Source: Blastocladiella emersonii ATCC 22665
Lineage: Eukaryota > Blastocladiomycota > Blastocladiomycetes > Blastocladiales > Blastocladiaceae
NCBI GenBank assembly: GCA_025594325.1
Contig: JANHCV010000008.1
Coordinates: 1,364,001 to 1,428,000, forward strand
Reading direction: 5' to 3'
DNA length: 64,000 bases
Of this stretch, positions 8,788-19,922 are shown in pieces. Every line of letters begins with the position of its first letter. The first letter of the stretch is position 1. The translations under genes and the position numbers were made by a program. The notes beneath the pieces are model-generated. The model did not search any database. It worked only from the letters and a program-made list of their open reading frames with translations, and had not been told where the DNA came from.

Positions 8788-9849
8788 TCACAACGACCGT
8801 TCGGCGTGATACCACCCGCGTTTCTGGGCTTCCGTGCGAGCTTTCCGCCACATCTCCAGCACGAATTGAAAGGCCCACTCTTCTTGTTCGATTGGGAGCA
8901 CAAGGAACGCTCTGAGAAGCTCCACGCAATCCTCGATACTGCGTGCAATTGACGGCTTTGACAGTGAGCCGCGGTAATCCTTGATGCTCGCGCGCAGCTC
9001 CTGCATCGTCCGAACCAGGTCTTTTGCTGAACACTCGGCATGCCGCATTTGGCGCGGAACGTGTGACCGCGGAGCGTGGATCCCCTCGGCCAGCTTCACG
9101 CTGTAGTACGTCGTGCGGCGCAGTTTGTGGCACTCCTCAGTCGTATGTGATCCGGCGCCGTGGTTCTCGCGCGCCATAGCGCGGCACAAGGCGCATCGGG
9201 AATTTCCCTTAACTCTGCCGGCGGGACGCAGCGGTCGCGCCGGTTGAGGCGGTGGCGACGTCGAGCGATCGGGGAAAGTCACAGAAGCAGCTTGAGCTGC
9301 CATTTCCGCGACAGAAACGGTTGAGAGACCGACCAAGTCGTTTAGGGACCCCATGGCAGTCCCGAGGGCCTCGTGCAGCTTGTTTGAGAAGACGTGCTTG
9401 ATCTGCCGCTCGGAGGAGACCATGGGGTCGTTGATTGGAATCACCTCGGCGAGCAGCGCGCGGAACTCGGCAGAGAAATCGGCCACGGTACTGCCTGGGC
9501 GTGGCGTGAGAGCGTGGAGCCGCGCGATCCACTCGCGATTCCAGTTCGGGTCAGCGGCGTCCAAGAATACGCGGCGTGCCTCGGAACCTGAGACCGTCTC
9601 GCGCAGAAAGATGGCATACACGCTGTACAGCGGCTTGGACACGTTGTACCGTGCGAGGTAGAGTGTCCGCACGAGCGGGATACTGGGTACAAGATTGCGG
9701 AGGAGCTCGAGAAATTCGACCGCGTCGCGCGCGACTCGCATGCGTTTTGGTCCCTTGATTCCAAGCAACGGGGCGTTTTCGCGGATAACTTTACCCCCCA
9801 GACCCTCTCTGCGTGGCACGTAAACACGCACCACGTGTCTATTGAACAT
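8788..9849 (-). pseudogene. Gag-like family copy A6, 5'-truncated
   Basis: A 353-codon frame. Family similarity starts abruptly at VIRENAPLLGIKGPKRMRV (about residue 20). The usual N-terminal 150 or so residues and the composite element are missing, and the first 18 residues (MFNRHVVRV...) are unrelated to the family. From there the core, knuckle (CALC-x12-HTTEEC) and tail (FLVLPIEQEEWAFQFVLEMW) are intact to the stop at 8788. It lies 32 bases from the 3' end of the kinase/RanBP1 gene on the same strand, so the truncation point is the junction between the array and the single-copy region. An expressed shorter protein cannot be excluded. Confidence 0.55.
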
Positions 9850-9881
9850 TCGGGCTGAACGAGCAAATAGAGCCTATTGCA

Positions 9882-12157
9882 TTATTTAATCAGAGAATGG
9901 CCAAGGCGTGAAGTAAAAGCGGGGGGATGGCAGAACAGGTGATCGGCGTCGGGGGCGGGGACGCTGGGCCCGTTCGGGGAGGCGGCGCCGGCGTTGAGGT
10001 CGTTGTTCCACTTCTGGGCCTCCTCGAACTTGGCCTTGAAGCGCTGGGCAATGTCCGAGTTGGCGAAGCGCACGGCGAGCATCTCAGGCTTGACCTCGTC
10101 CTCGGAGAAGTCGGCGAGGGCGGTCCAGACCCACGAGCGGTCCGAGCCGACGTTGGGGTTGAGCTTCATCTCGGGGGCAATGACGTGGTTGGCGCAGAGC
10201 TTGAGCGTCTTGTCGCGGCGCATCAGCACGCGCACCTTGCCCGACTGCTTGTGCATCATGAGGCGCATCTCGCCCGTGCCGCGCTCCTTCCACTCGGTCG
10301 TGGCCTTCTCGAACCGGAACAGCTTGGCGCGCCTGTATCATTACGAGTGGATTGTGAGTGGAGGTGGTCGCGGCGGTGAGACGCGTCGCTCACGCCGGCC
10401 GTGGGATACGCGTGAAAAGAAACGAACGCACATCCTGAACAGGGGCGTCTCGTCGTCCTCGGCCGTCTTCACCTCTACCTTCTCGACGAGACAGTGAGAA
10501 AAACAATCACGTCGCGCCGAGATGACCAGTCGCATACCTTTGACTCAGCGACAGGGTCGCACGGAGGGATCACGCACGCGACCTGTGAGGTTGGCGTAAG
10601 TTTGTCGGGAGAAGCGGTCTGCGGTTTGCCAACAACTGGTTGCACATCAGCAAGCTCAACGCGGAACATCAAAGAGAGTTGCGCCACGATGGCCGAAAAA
10701 GAAGGCCTCGCGTTGCTGTCCCCGGCCCAGCACTCCTTGACAAGCGCCCACAGCTGACTCGAGTAGCTGTAAGAACAGGTCGGCGCAGCGGGACGGACGC
10801 CCTCCTTGATCCAGTCCTTGACAATCCCGTCGTCGTGCTCCTCGTAGAACGGCAGCTTGCCCGCGACCACCTCGAAGGCGAGCATGGCGAACGAAAACAC
10901 GTCGGACTTGAGGTCGAGCTTGACGCCGTAAGTGTACCGCTCCGGCGCAATCCAGCGCACGTTCCAGAGAGAAGTGGCAACCGAAACAGACGAGCGGCTG
11001 GCGGCCGAAAGCACGCGCGCCATGCCGAAATCGGCGACCTGCGCGCGGCCGTAAAGGTCAACGAGCACGTTGTTGGCCTTGAGGTCGCCGTGCAGCATGT
11101 CCTTCGAGTGCAGGTACGCCATGCCCATGGCCGTCTCGGTCAGCAGGCGAACGTGCTGGGCGGGGCGGTCCGCCGCGTACTTGGACAGGTCGCCGTGCTC
11201 CATGAGCGGCATGACGAGGAACGGCGTGTCGGACGTCAGCGAGAAACCGAGCAGCGGCAGCACGTGCGGGTGGCGCATCTGGCTCCACACGAGGGCCTCC
11301 TTGGCGACGAGGTCGATGCCGTTCTGGTCGGCGGCCGTGTGGCCGAGCAGCGGGATCAGGCGCTTGATGGCGACGGGCGTCTTGGACGCGATCCACGTGG
11401 CGCGGACGACGAGACCGAACCCGCCGCGGCCGAGCGGCTGGCCCTTGTCCTCGTCAAAGTCGAACGAGGTGACGGCGAGCGGCTTGAGCGCCGTCTCGGC
11501 GTCCGAACGCTCGGCCGAGACGCCCGAGTTGCGCGAGATGGCCGAGTGCATGTGCTTGTACAGCTGCTGCAGGAGGTCGAGCACCTCGTCGGTCTGCGCC
11601 TTGGACGCGTCGATGCGCTGATGCAGCGCGGCAAGGGCCTCGCGCGCATCCTGGTTGCCGAGCGCCAGGCCGCGGTACAGGTCCGAGTGGTGGGCGGCGA
11701 GCATGTCCTTGAACGAGACGAGGAGGTTGATGCGATCGCGCTCGGCCGCGGCCTTGAACTCGGCGGCCAGATTGGCCGAGGTCATGTCGAGCTTGAGGGC
11801 GGTGCCCAGCTCGCCGAGGACCGTGACGAGCGTGGCGCCTGCGCGCTCGAACGGCGCGTTGTAGTCGGTTCCGGCGAGCACGCGCTTGAGGAGCGTCGAC
11901 TCGCCGAGCTTGGTCGCGGCCGCGTTGGTCTCAAGTAGGACGCCGTGCATGGTGGTGACGTGGCCAGCGAGCGAAGGAGGTAATTTCTCGCTCGTGCCGC
12001 GGACCATCATGAGCGCACAGGTGATCGAACAACAAAATCCCAGTAGCGCCGCGAGCAGGTGCATCGGTTTCTTGGCCGACTTGACGAAGCGGTCCAGCTT
12101 GCTGACCTGGTCGGCCACGTCGTTGAGGCCAATTTCGGCCGTCGTAGAGAGTTCCAT
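9882..12157 (-). CDS. TKL-type protein kinase spliced to a RanBP1 domain (predicted 705 aa)
   Basis: Start ATG at 12155-12157, in a strong context (GCCACCATGG) just downstream of TATATAAAAT. Exon 1 is 12157-10538 (540 codons). Residues 31-53 are hydrophobic. Residues 135-205 are a charged helical/coiled segment, loosely like the N-terminal bundle of MLKL-like kinases. The kinase domain spans 241-498: GRGGFG, VAIK (K265), HGDLKANN in place of HRD, DFG at 376-378 and APE. The frame then reaches AAG/GTATGC. A 59-base intron (10537-10479), a 47-base exon (10478-10432), a 99-base intron (10431-10333) and a last exon (10332-9882) encode a full Ran-binding domain ([46 protein letters not shown]). 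All joins keep frame. RanBP1 domains bind Ran-GTP (known). Unspliced, the kinase would stop at 10475. Fusion versus two overlapping genes needs cDNA. Confidence 0.6.
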
Positions 12158-12162
12158 GGTGG

Positions 12163-12178
12163 CAATTTTATATATCTT
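12163..12178 (-). promoter_or_regulatory. TATA box and Kozak context of the kinase gene
   Basis: The minus strand reads ATATATAAAATTGCCACCATGG. The TATA-like run is only about 10 bases from the ATG, so the 5' leader must be very short or start elsewhere. Confidence 0.4.
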
Positions 12179-12427
12179 TGTTCGGAAGCTCGAGGCAGCC
12201 CCCTGGGATTTTATACTCGAGCAACCACTTGGACCAACACGCTGCCTCCGCGATCCGTCGTCTGACGACGCAGAACGATTTCGGACAAGGTTTCGAAATT
12301 TGTCCGTGATTTGTCCATAATTTGTCATCAATAAAGCCGCCCATCTTTTAACTGTGATCCGTCCATGTCGGAGCCTCCCGACAGAAGCTGGCCGTCAAGG
12401 AGCAGCTGCGAGACATTGAGCGCGAGA

Positions 12428-12451
12428 CATCACGTGATTGTTTGACGCGTC
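12428..12451 (-). promoter_or_regulatory. composite element upstream of the kinase gene
   Basis: The minus strand reads GAGACGCGTC, then AAACAATCACGTGATG, with a perfect CACGTG. It lies about 270 bases upstream of the kinase start, farther than in families A and B. Confidence 0.5.
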
Positions 12452-14790
12452 TCGCGCTACTTCACCCATTGCAGCACACAGCTCGGGCAATTCGACCCGT
12501 CGTGACAACGGCACCGCAAAGCTCGAGTTAACCGCATCATATCGGAAACACAGCCCAGCGTAGAATGGGTCACGGTCACGCTGCCAAAAAAAAAATAGAT
12601 GGTCGCCCTGACGGGGTCCAGCATGTGGTCTATGACGGTTTGACGACGGGTCGCGGCTCTAGTACTCGCCGTGGCTCGCCGTGTTACAGTCGCTCATAGA
12701 GGGGGCAGTTTCTTCACACGCAGTACAGCTTGCATGTATGAACATGGCGAGACCCGGTCAGAGTGTCATGAGCGAGCTGATTGACGATGGTCGCGCAGGT
12801 GGCGGCGACCAGCTTATCGGAAATCGCGGATCACAAATTGTGCGGCCAGCTGCAAATATGCACTCAATTCTTGGGCCGGGTCGGGTGAGGGTCGAAATCG
12901 CAAATAAAGATTTCCGGTCAATGTAATACATGAGTGTGATGGGGGAGGTCAGGGGGATTTTTCGCTGGTGGTCGCGGTGGTCGGAGTTGCCCTTGGAGAA
13001 AGTTGGACTTTTCACCACAACGGCTCAGTCGATTGCACTGTTCTCGACGGTGATGAACTGATCGTGGTGAGAGCTACAAAAGAGCTAATTAAGCGTTGGG
13101 GTGGTTGGAAGCCGGGTGTCAAGAAAAAAATGGCAATCGGATTCTCAACGCTAACACACCGCTGGGGTTGATTCGAGAAGCTAACCTCGAAAGTCGTTCC
13201 TGCGCAACGGAGTGAAGGATGTGACTCGCGGAAATATATTTAGCGCTCAGAGGAGCACGGAAACGATAGACACTGTTTGAATTCATGGGGTCGCAAATCG
13301 AGTACAGCATCCAATCCAGAGGGTAAACAGGCTTTCTCCTGGCGGCAAACTGGTCAACTACATTACCTCTACCTCGGTAGATAAACTTGTTTTCCTGGCC
13401 GGGATTGCAGTTTACAGAGGGCGAAATCTGCGTTCGCCTGAAGGGGTTTGCGGCGCGCATGCTGTTGCGGATTGCGCTCGCGGATCGAGCTTATTAGGTG
13501 GACGCCTACCGGCGCGGCAGGCCAAACGGCCAAAAAAAGTTGATTTTCTTCAATTGTTTGTACGTGGCCGCATACTGGCCCGATTCGTACAAGTTGACGA
13601 GAGCGAGCGAGTGAAGGACCGCTTCCGCTAGCACGAATGGACAACAATTGCCAGCCTCGAGTAAAGCTGGTGAGCCCTGGTACTTGGCTTGCTCACAAGT
13701 CAGCGCTTCTGCGAGAGCGCACGGGACGGTCGCTCAACCAGTGAAGCACGTCCATGGCGCTGAACCGGCACGTTGCAAATCTTTCAAGAATTGAATGAGG
13801 TCCATGCAATCCAGCCGGTGCGATTGAGCGCCTGGAACGCATCAAAGGCCACTTTAGAGAGTTGCGAATGGTGCTATTCCTTTGCTTGAACACAGGGTCG
13901 CGGAACGGCCATGCTCGAGCTGCCTCTGACGCTGGTAGAACATGTAACACCGCGTGATCGAGCTTCACTATCTGCCACGCGGCGCCTTTAGAGCTGAAAC
14001 GCGACGTGAACGTCTACAGCTTCATGGTAGAGTCATGGATCAGTAGGCGACATTCTGTTCGTCACTCAAGGGCGGGTCTCCGACTTGGCGAGCGGCCCTA
14101 TCAACTAGCTGAAGCTACCGGCGGTCAAATCAAAAGCGGACATGACTTCTTCTGATGCGCTGGGAGCGACAGGCGCGGCTCGTCAGCGGCTGGCGGTGCC
14201 TGTGTTACGGGTTCGGCGCGGCGCTCGAATCGCGCAAGAAGACATAAACTAAGCGCAATTCGAAAGAAGTCCATGGGTTTAAGACATTGCATCAAGTGGT
14301 ATCTGCAGCATACGTAAAATATGCCCGGAAGGTGGAGGGAGCGACTGAGTGAGCTGTGGCAGGCGTGTGAACTCCATCGTCCGACGCCACCGCAGGGCCA
14401 CGTTGGCCACGTCCGTTCACGCTTGGCTTGCGAGCTCGTTCAAGCGCAAGGTCCCCTTCAATCCGCGATGAATGACCTTTGCGGCTCGCTTGAGAACCTC
14501 GCGTGAGCTGCGGTACGATCCGGCCGCTGCGATGTGCTTACAACTGTCATGACAAGGGGCTCGTCGCTCCAAAGCCTAACCAAATTCTAAGCTTTCATCA
14601 ACTCGAGAACAAAGGGGGTAACCGCGCGGCCGCGTCACGACCCGGAACGCGCCGTGCCCTGCCAGTTCCTCCCTCCTCCCCTCGCAGTCCTGCTTTCAAG
14701 TGCAGTTTGTCGTTTTTTTTTTAACCGCGCGTTTCAAGGCTAGCGAAACTGAGCGAGAGTCGTGGCACGGCGGGTTGCGAGACGGGCTGC
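12452..14790. other. intergenic region without recognisable gene
   Basis: About 2.3 kb, less GC-rich than its surroundings, with an A-run at about 12585. Short open frames occur on both strands but show no family motif, codon bias or splice pattern I can defend. The only protein-like trace is a short F-box-like peptide at 13911-13991. Confidence 0.5.
13911..13991 (+). pseudogene. possible F-box-like remnant
   Basis: The plus strand reads MLELPLTLVEHVTPRDRASL and then SATRRL before a TAG. The LPxxLxxxV...DxxSLSxxCR spacing resembles the start of F-box domains. It is only 26 codons long with nothing recognisable after it, so this may be chance. Confidence 0.2.
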
Positions 14791-14832
14791 GAGACGCGTC
14801 GCAAAAACACGTGTCGGTCACGCGCACGTGAC
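14791..14832 (+). promoter_or_regulatory. composite element upstream of the 14.9 kb locus
   Basis: The plus strand reads GAGACGCGTCGC, then AAAAACACGTGT and a second GCACGTGAC. It lies about 105-145 bases before the ATG at 14937, the same polarity and spacing as in the multicopy families. Confidence 0.45.
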
Positions 14833-14936
14833 ACAGGTTGGCGTGGACGTGAGCGCGAGCGCGCGTCGGCCGAGCGAGTGACTCTTCGCCACGCCGCGCG
14901 CGGTCCCCGCTCCCTCACTCATCACCACTCGCTGCA

Positions 14937-16090
14937 ATGTATCACCCATCCGACAACGAAGCACACTGCGACCTCGACGCACGGCATTCATGCGGCCACC
15001 GTCAAAAGGTACGCGTCATTCCGCTCCGCCGCGGCCGCCGCCGCGCGCTTGGCTCCCATCGCGCCGACCGTCGTGTTGCGGTTTCGGAGCGGTGTGCCCG
15101 GCGTGGTGCGCGTCATCCACTGCTCGCTCCACGGTCGACGCACCGTGAGACCAGCGGCGTCGTCGCCGCTACGCGTGCGCGCCGTCGTGCGCGCGCTCCC
15201 CCGCGCTCATGCTTCGGGTGCGGCACGGCGCAGCGCAGGTGGACCCCACCGGGCTACCAGCCGCGTGCGCGCTCATCAAAGGTGCTGACACCTGTGCGGT
15301 GCCCATGTAGCCGCCGGCGCGCGTCCGCCACCAGGGACTCAACATTTGGCGACTCATGGACCTGAGACCATCGAGCCAGCATCGCGCGCGACGGTACGCC
15401 GTCAACACCACACCACTTGCGCCTGCTGTATGTGCTCACGCCACGCGCTCGCGCCAGTAGCGCCGACGGGCTCGCTCAAGCGGTTCGGCCGCGCCCACCG
15501 CGTGCGTCAAGTCCCAGTCGCAGGTACGCTCGACACTTTTCGTCGCTGCGCAAGAGTTGGCGCGCGACTGACATGCTCGCTCACATTGCTCCTCGTAGCC
15601 CCTCGTGATCCACTGGTCTCTCGCTGCACCATCAACCCGCCACCTCTCGATGGCCCATCTGACGAGCAAGATCCGCAAGCTGTAGGGTGCCGATTCCTAA
15701 GACGACTTGGTACGCCCTCGTCACACGCCGCTCGAGGCGCAGCGCGACTCACATGAGCTCTTGGACCTTTCTTGCTTGTAGCAGCGATCTCTGACCACCA
15801 TCTCGCCCAGCCGGTTTCTGTACTCGGGGTCGCGGCGCGACCTGACCGCGGATCGCAGCAAGTGCGACGCGCACGCGGTTCGGGTCACGGGCGGCGGCTC
15901 CGAGTGCGGAGGCCTGGTGCTGGCGACGGCGTCTGCGGTCCGCTCGGGTACCTGCTTGTCGTGCATCGTCGTCGCGCACGGGCCGGGATTCCGACTCGCA
16001 TGCCGCGCGACCCGCGGCGGTGGCGACCTGACCTGTATCTGAGATCTCCCTGTACGCAATACACTCGCAAATTTGCACCAAAACACAGTC
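14937..16090 (+). other. possible multi-exon gene or its relic
   Basis: An ATG at 14937 (MYHPSDNEAHCDLDARHSCG) follows the composite element. The next kilobase has repeated donor-like GTACGY sites (about 15008, 15390, 15525, 15710), each followed 60-75 bases later by TAG acceptor-like sites (about 15459, 15599, 15781). This is the spacing of real introns elsewhere in the window, especially in the gene at 43284-46430. I could not assemble one continuous frame, and stops occur in candidate exons. It may be a decayed gene of similar architecture. No function can be given. Confidence 0.25.
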
Positions 16091-16330
16091 CCCATCTTGA
16101 GAATATGCCATCAATTTGTGCGCCAACCGGGTCGCTCGTCTCACAAATTGGCCATCAAATCTGCCATCAAGTCGCAGCAGATTGACGGCAATTGGTTGCA
16201 AATTCGCTGTCCTAGCCGACCCGCGGGCCGCCGCCCAATTTGGTGCAAATTTGCTCAGGTTTAAAATTTGCCTCCAAACCGTGTAAATTGGCCGCAAATT
16301 CGCAAGGCCCGGATTTCCGATGAACCAATG
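16057..16330. repeat. AAATTTG-rich repetitive tract
   Basis: About 270 bases holding many short variants of CAAATTTG/CAATTTG/AAATTGGCC (for example near 16072, 16110, 16145, 16230, 16250, 16265 and 16285). It is A/T-richer than its flanks. A related short cluster occurs near 12830-12915. Coding is not supported. It could be a degenerate small non-autonomous element. Confidence 0.35.
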
Positions 16331-17157
16331 GCCGCTGACAGCGGGCGATAAGACCGCGCCTCGCACCTGTTCGACAGGCGATGTGGGAGAGTATGGAACA
16401 AACGAAGGCCGGCCCGGCCAACGTTCTGCACCTTTCGACGTGGTCGCGCGTGCGTTTCACTCGTGCGACGTCGCCGAGGTCAGACTACGCGTCCCGACTC
16501 GCTCACTCGATCGCTCGTATCGCTGCCGGACGTCGCGTTTCCCATAAAATAGAAGTCCGCTGCACGCGTTTCCGTTTCATAGAGTTAATTCATGTGCAAC
16601 TGCTACCCCTGAATGAGGTCCGACACGAGCGCGCTTTGGTGACGCGAAGCGGGCGGCGCCACACGCCACACGTGTCACCGCGGCTGTCTCGCGCGGCGCA
16701 CGTGTGCGTGTGGCGCCGTGGTGCGAGACACGCGCAATTTGCGCGCAAGCCAGCGCCACAACCGCCGATCGCGCGCCCTGAGTGGCCACTGCTCCACGCC
16801 ATGCCGACGAAATCAGGGGCGGCGCGCGCGCCGCTGCGTCACTGACTCCCCGAGCCGGAACTCGGCGCTATCGCTCGCGCGCTTCCACGGAAGAAAAGGT
16901 GCGCCGAGCCCGAGCCCCGAGCCCTGCCCGCGCCCAGCACACACAAACACAAGCATGCGCAATTTGATCTCGCTGCGGAACGCAAGGGTTGCGCAGCGTC
17001 CAATCCGAGGTCGCTCTCGTCGGGTCCGCGGCCTCTTCTCCCAACCGCTCCCCCCAACCCAAAGCACATGTACTAGAGGAGGCCGCGCCCGCCTACTAGC
17101 GACGGCTGTTAGACAACCGCTACCACCATCAGCTCGACCAACAACACCACCATCATC

Positions 17158-19567
17158 ATGTCTGCTCCACTCGCATCGTGGCCGTCGTGGTCCGACGATA
17201 TTCTCGGCGTCGTGGTTGTTGTCGTCGGCGTGTCGACCACGCTATTCGTCGCCGTGCACATGTTCATGCACTTGGTACGTCGCTCCACCGTGTCCCGAGA
17301 CGCATGAGCGGTCCACTCACTCACAGCCTCGCCGTCCGCGTAGTGGTGCTTGTACGGCATCGCGCAGATAGGCCTGAACGAGGGCCGCGAGGGCGCGGTG
17401 CAGACCTTCAACCAGGGCGAGGGCAAGCTGCGCGTGTTCCTGTGCGTGGTCGTTGGCGCGCTGTACGCGGGGTTCGTCAGCTTCTTCCTCGGCACGGTGC
17501 TGCTCATCATGGCGCACAAGGACTTTGCGCCCGAGTTCATGCGCACCGACTGGGAGCCGATCCCGCGCGACACGCTGCGCACCGTGATCGTCGCCTTCTT
17601 CTTCATCTACGCCGCGCCCGCCGTCATCTCGACCGTCACCACGGCCATCGCCTTCTCGCACGACCGCATCAAGCTGCGACGCCTCGACCGCGTCAAGCGC
17701 GAGGCCGACGACGCGCGCCGCGCCGGTGCCGCGGCCGAGGAGGCCGGGTTCTCGCATGCGGCGGTGCCCGAGGGCCAGCAGTCGTACGCCTGGGACAAGG
17801 ACGTGATCATCCTGGTCCCGACGTACCAGGAGCCGCTCGCCAACCTGCTGTCGACCATCAACGCCATCACCGAGTCCGAGTACCCGCTCGACAAGGTCCA
17901 CGTGCTTGTCGGGTTCGACGACGACAGCGACAAGACGCTCACGGCCATGTTCACCATCGAGCGCATCCTCAACGGCGACGTGGTCCAGGGGTTCGGTGGC
18001 AACGACGAGTCGGCGCTCCGCGTCTCGGCGCCCGGCTCGGCGCTCTCGGGCATCGGCAGCGATCTCGGCAACAGCAGCGACCTGAGCAGCACCACGCTGC
18101 CGTCGTACGACGACCTGCCGAGCGCGCTGGGCCGCAACAAGTACAACGGGCTGCTCAAGATCGCGCACCAGTCGCGCTCGTCGGTCGACGTGCGCGGGAC
18201 CAGCAGCACCGTGTCGGGGGCCACGTCGCCGCTGTCGGCGGGGTCCATGGTCTCGTTCCGCTCGCACGCCGACCGTGACCCGAGCCCGCGCGCCATCGAC
18301 ATCCACTACCGCAACGTACAGTTCACCATCGCGCGGTACGAGCACGGCGGCAAGCTGCACACGCAGGCCAAGATGTTTGCGCTCGTCGAGGAGCGCGTTC
18401 GTGCTGGCGTGTACCCGCCCGACGCGCTGCTGCTGTTCGTCGACTCGGACACGACGCTCGTGCCGTCCACGGTGCGCAAGTTCGTCGACCACTTTGCCGT
18501 CCACCAGCAGCGCGCGTGCGCGACCGGGTTCATCGTGTCGCGCAACGGGCACGCGAATAGCTGGCTCCAGAAGATGCAGGATGTACGCTCGCTCTCTCAA
18601 GACGCGGTCGGTGTGCGGGACTCGGAACTGACCCCCGCGCGCGCGCGTGTTCACGTAGGCCGAGTACATTTTCATGCAGGTCTCGATGCGCTACGTCGAG
18701 GCGACGTTCGGCAGCGTGACGTGTCTGCCGGGCGCGCTGACCATGATCAAGTACGCGACCATGCACGAGCTGGCGAAGATCTACTTCCACCAGCCCGACG
18801 TCGACTCGACGTTCGAGTTCTGCCGGCGCAAGCTCGGCGAGGACCGGTTCCTGACGCACCTCGCCATGGAGTACCTCGGCCCGTACTCGATCGGGTTCGT
18901 GCCCGACGCCGTGTCGAAAACCGAGGCGCCCAACCTGTTCTACGACCTGCTGCGGCAACGGCGGCGGTGGCTGTTGGGCTCGCTGACCAACGAGCTGTAC
19001 ATGGTCACGACGCCGAGCTTCTTCGTCAAGTACCCGGCGCTCGTCATCTTCCGCATCATGACGGTGATGCGGCTCGGCGGGTCGACCTTTTACCTCGCGC
19101 TGATCGAGTGCATCCTCCTCGCCATCAAGCGGCCCGACCAGGTGACCCCGCTCGACGTGTTCGTCCTCGTCTTCTCGCCGCTCCTCTTCTGGCTGATCCT
19201 CACAGGCTGGGCCGTGTGGCAGCGCCGCATCAAGTCGCTCGGGTTCTTCTTCGCGTACCTGCTCACCAACCAGGTCATGGAGATCTTCTACTACGGGTAC
19301 ACGCTCTGGACGCTGCGCGAGCGCACGTGGGGCGGGCCGCGCGCCGTCGGCGAGGCCGAGACGGTCGAGATCGTGGCGGAGAAGCCGGGCGATGGTAAGG
19401 TGGGCGGAATCGCGTCGTACTCGATGCCGTACACGCCGCCCAAGGGCGGGGCCCCGATCCCCGCTCCCGCGCGCACGGCCAGCAGGATGACCATGGTCAT
19501 GACGAGCGGCGGGGTGCCCGTCGCCCAGGGCTCGCCGTTGGCGCAGACTCAGACTCAGACTCAGTAG
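17158..19567 (+). CDS. chitin-synthase-like family 2 glycosyltransferase, copy 1 (754 aa)
   Basis: Three exons, 17158-17274, 17344-18582 and 18659-19567, all joined in phase 0; introns are 69 and 76 bases with GTACGT/GTACGC donors. Membrane segments lie near residues 17-38, 70-95 and 120-141, with more after 575. The cytosolic catalytic part carries VPTYQEP (about 197), FDDDSD (about 230), DSD (406-408), CLPG (474), EDR (513-515) and QRRRW (552-556), the signature set of processive GT2 enzymes such as chitin synthases (known). The expected reaction is transfer of GlcNAc from UDP-GlcNAc to growing chitin at the plasma membrane; hyaluronan- or cellulose-synthase-like substrates are possible. 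The C-terminus ends in a short QTQTQ repeat. Its paralogue is at 34420-36685; 18427-18882 is almost identical to it, intron included. Confidence 0.8.
18427..18882 (+). repeat. gene-conversion tract, copy in GT2 gene 1
   Basis: This 456-base stretch matches 35653-36108 with about two mismatches by eye, including the whole 76-base intron. Sequence on both sides diverges to ordinary paralogue levels. Confidence 0.75.
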
Positions 19568-19862
19568 AGTGTTTCACATAAAAATACATGATAGATTTCG
19601 CGTGCTCATGATCCCGTCTTCCGTTCACGACTGCAAGGAAGCATCGCTCGGCGCCGACTCGCGCACCAACGCCTACAGCCGGCCGTCAGCTGCCGCTCAC
19701 ATGCATGAGACCGCATTGCATCGGGTACTCTGGCCGACCACCTCGAGCAGCGACCGCCGAGGACGTGAAGATGTGCGCGCGTGTGGCGCGACGCGTCAAG
19801 GGGCGAGCGGGTGTCATCAGCTGACGCGCTTTCACCGCTTCTCCCGCAAGCCCCACCCCATC
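19568..19862 (+). other. GT2 gene 3' flank and C1 promoter region
   Basis: About 295 bases between the glycosyltransferase stop and the C1 upstream ORF. It holds a degenerate composite element at 19786-19820 and nothing else recognisable. Confidence 0.4.
19786..19820 (+). promoter_or_regulatory. degenerate composite element upstream of C1
   Basis: GCGACGCGTC is kept. The second half is weak (GTGTCATCAGCTGA). It lies about 80-110 bases upstream of the C1 start. Confidence 0.35.
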
Positions 19863-19922
19863 ATGCAGCCCGTGAGCGCCTTATGTATGCTACTCCATGC
19901 AACGCGCTGTTTATGTCGATAA
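19863..19922 (+). other. upstream ORF overlapping the C1 start
   Basis: A 19-codon frame (MQPVSALCMLLHATRCLCR) overlaps the main ATG at 19897 out of frame. C2 has a counterpart ending SMQLDATRCL in the same position, so the overlap is conserved and may damp translation of the main frame. Confidence 0.4.

Noticed and set aside
15749-16366. 205-codon minus-strand open frame across the AAATTTG tract
   Set aside because: Its translation follows the repetitive tract and has no protein-like features.
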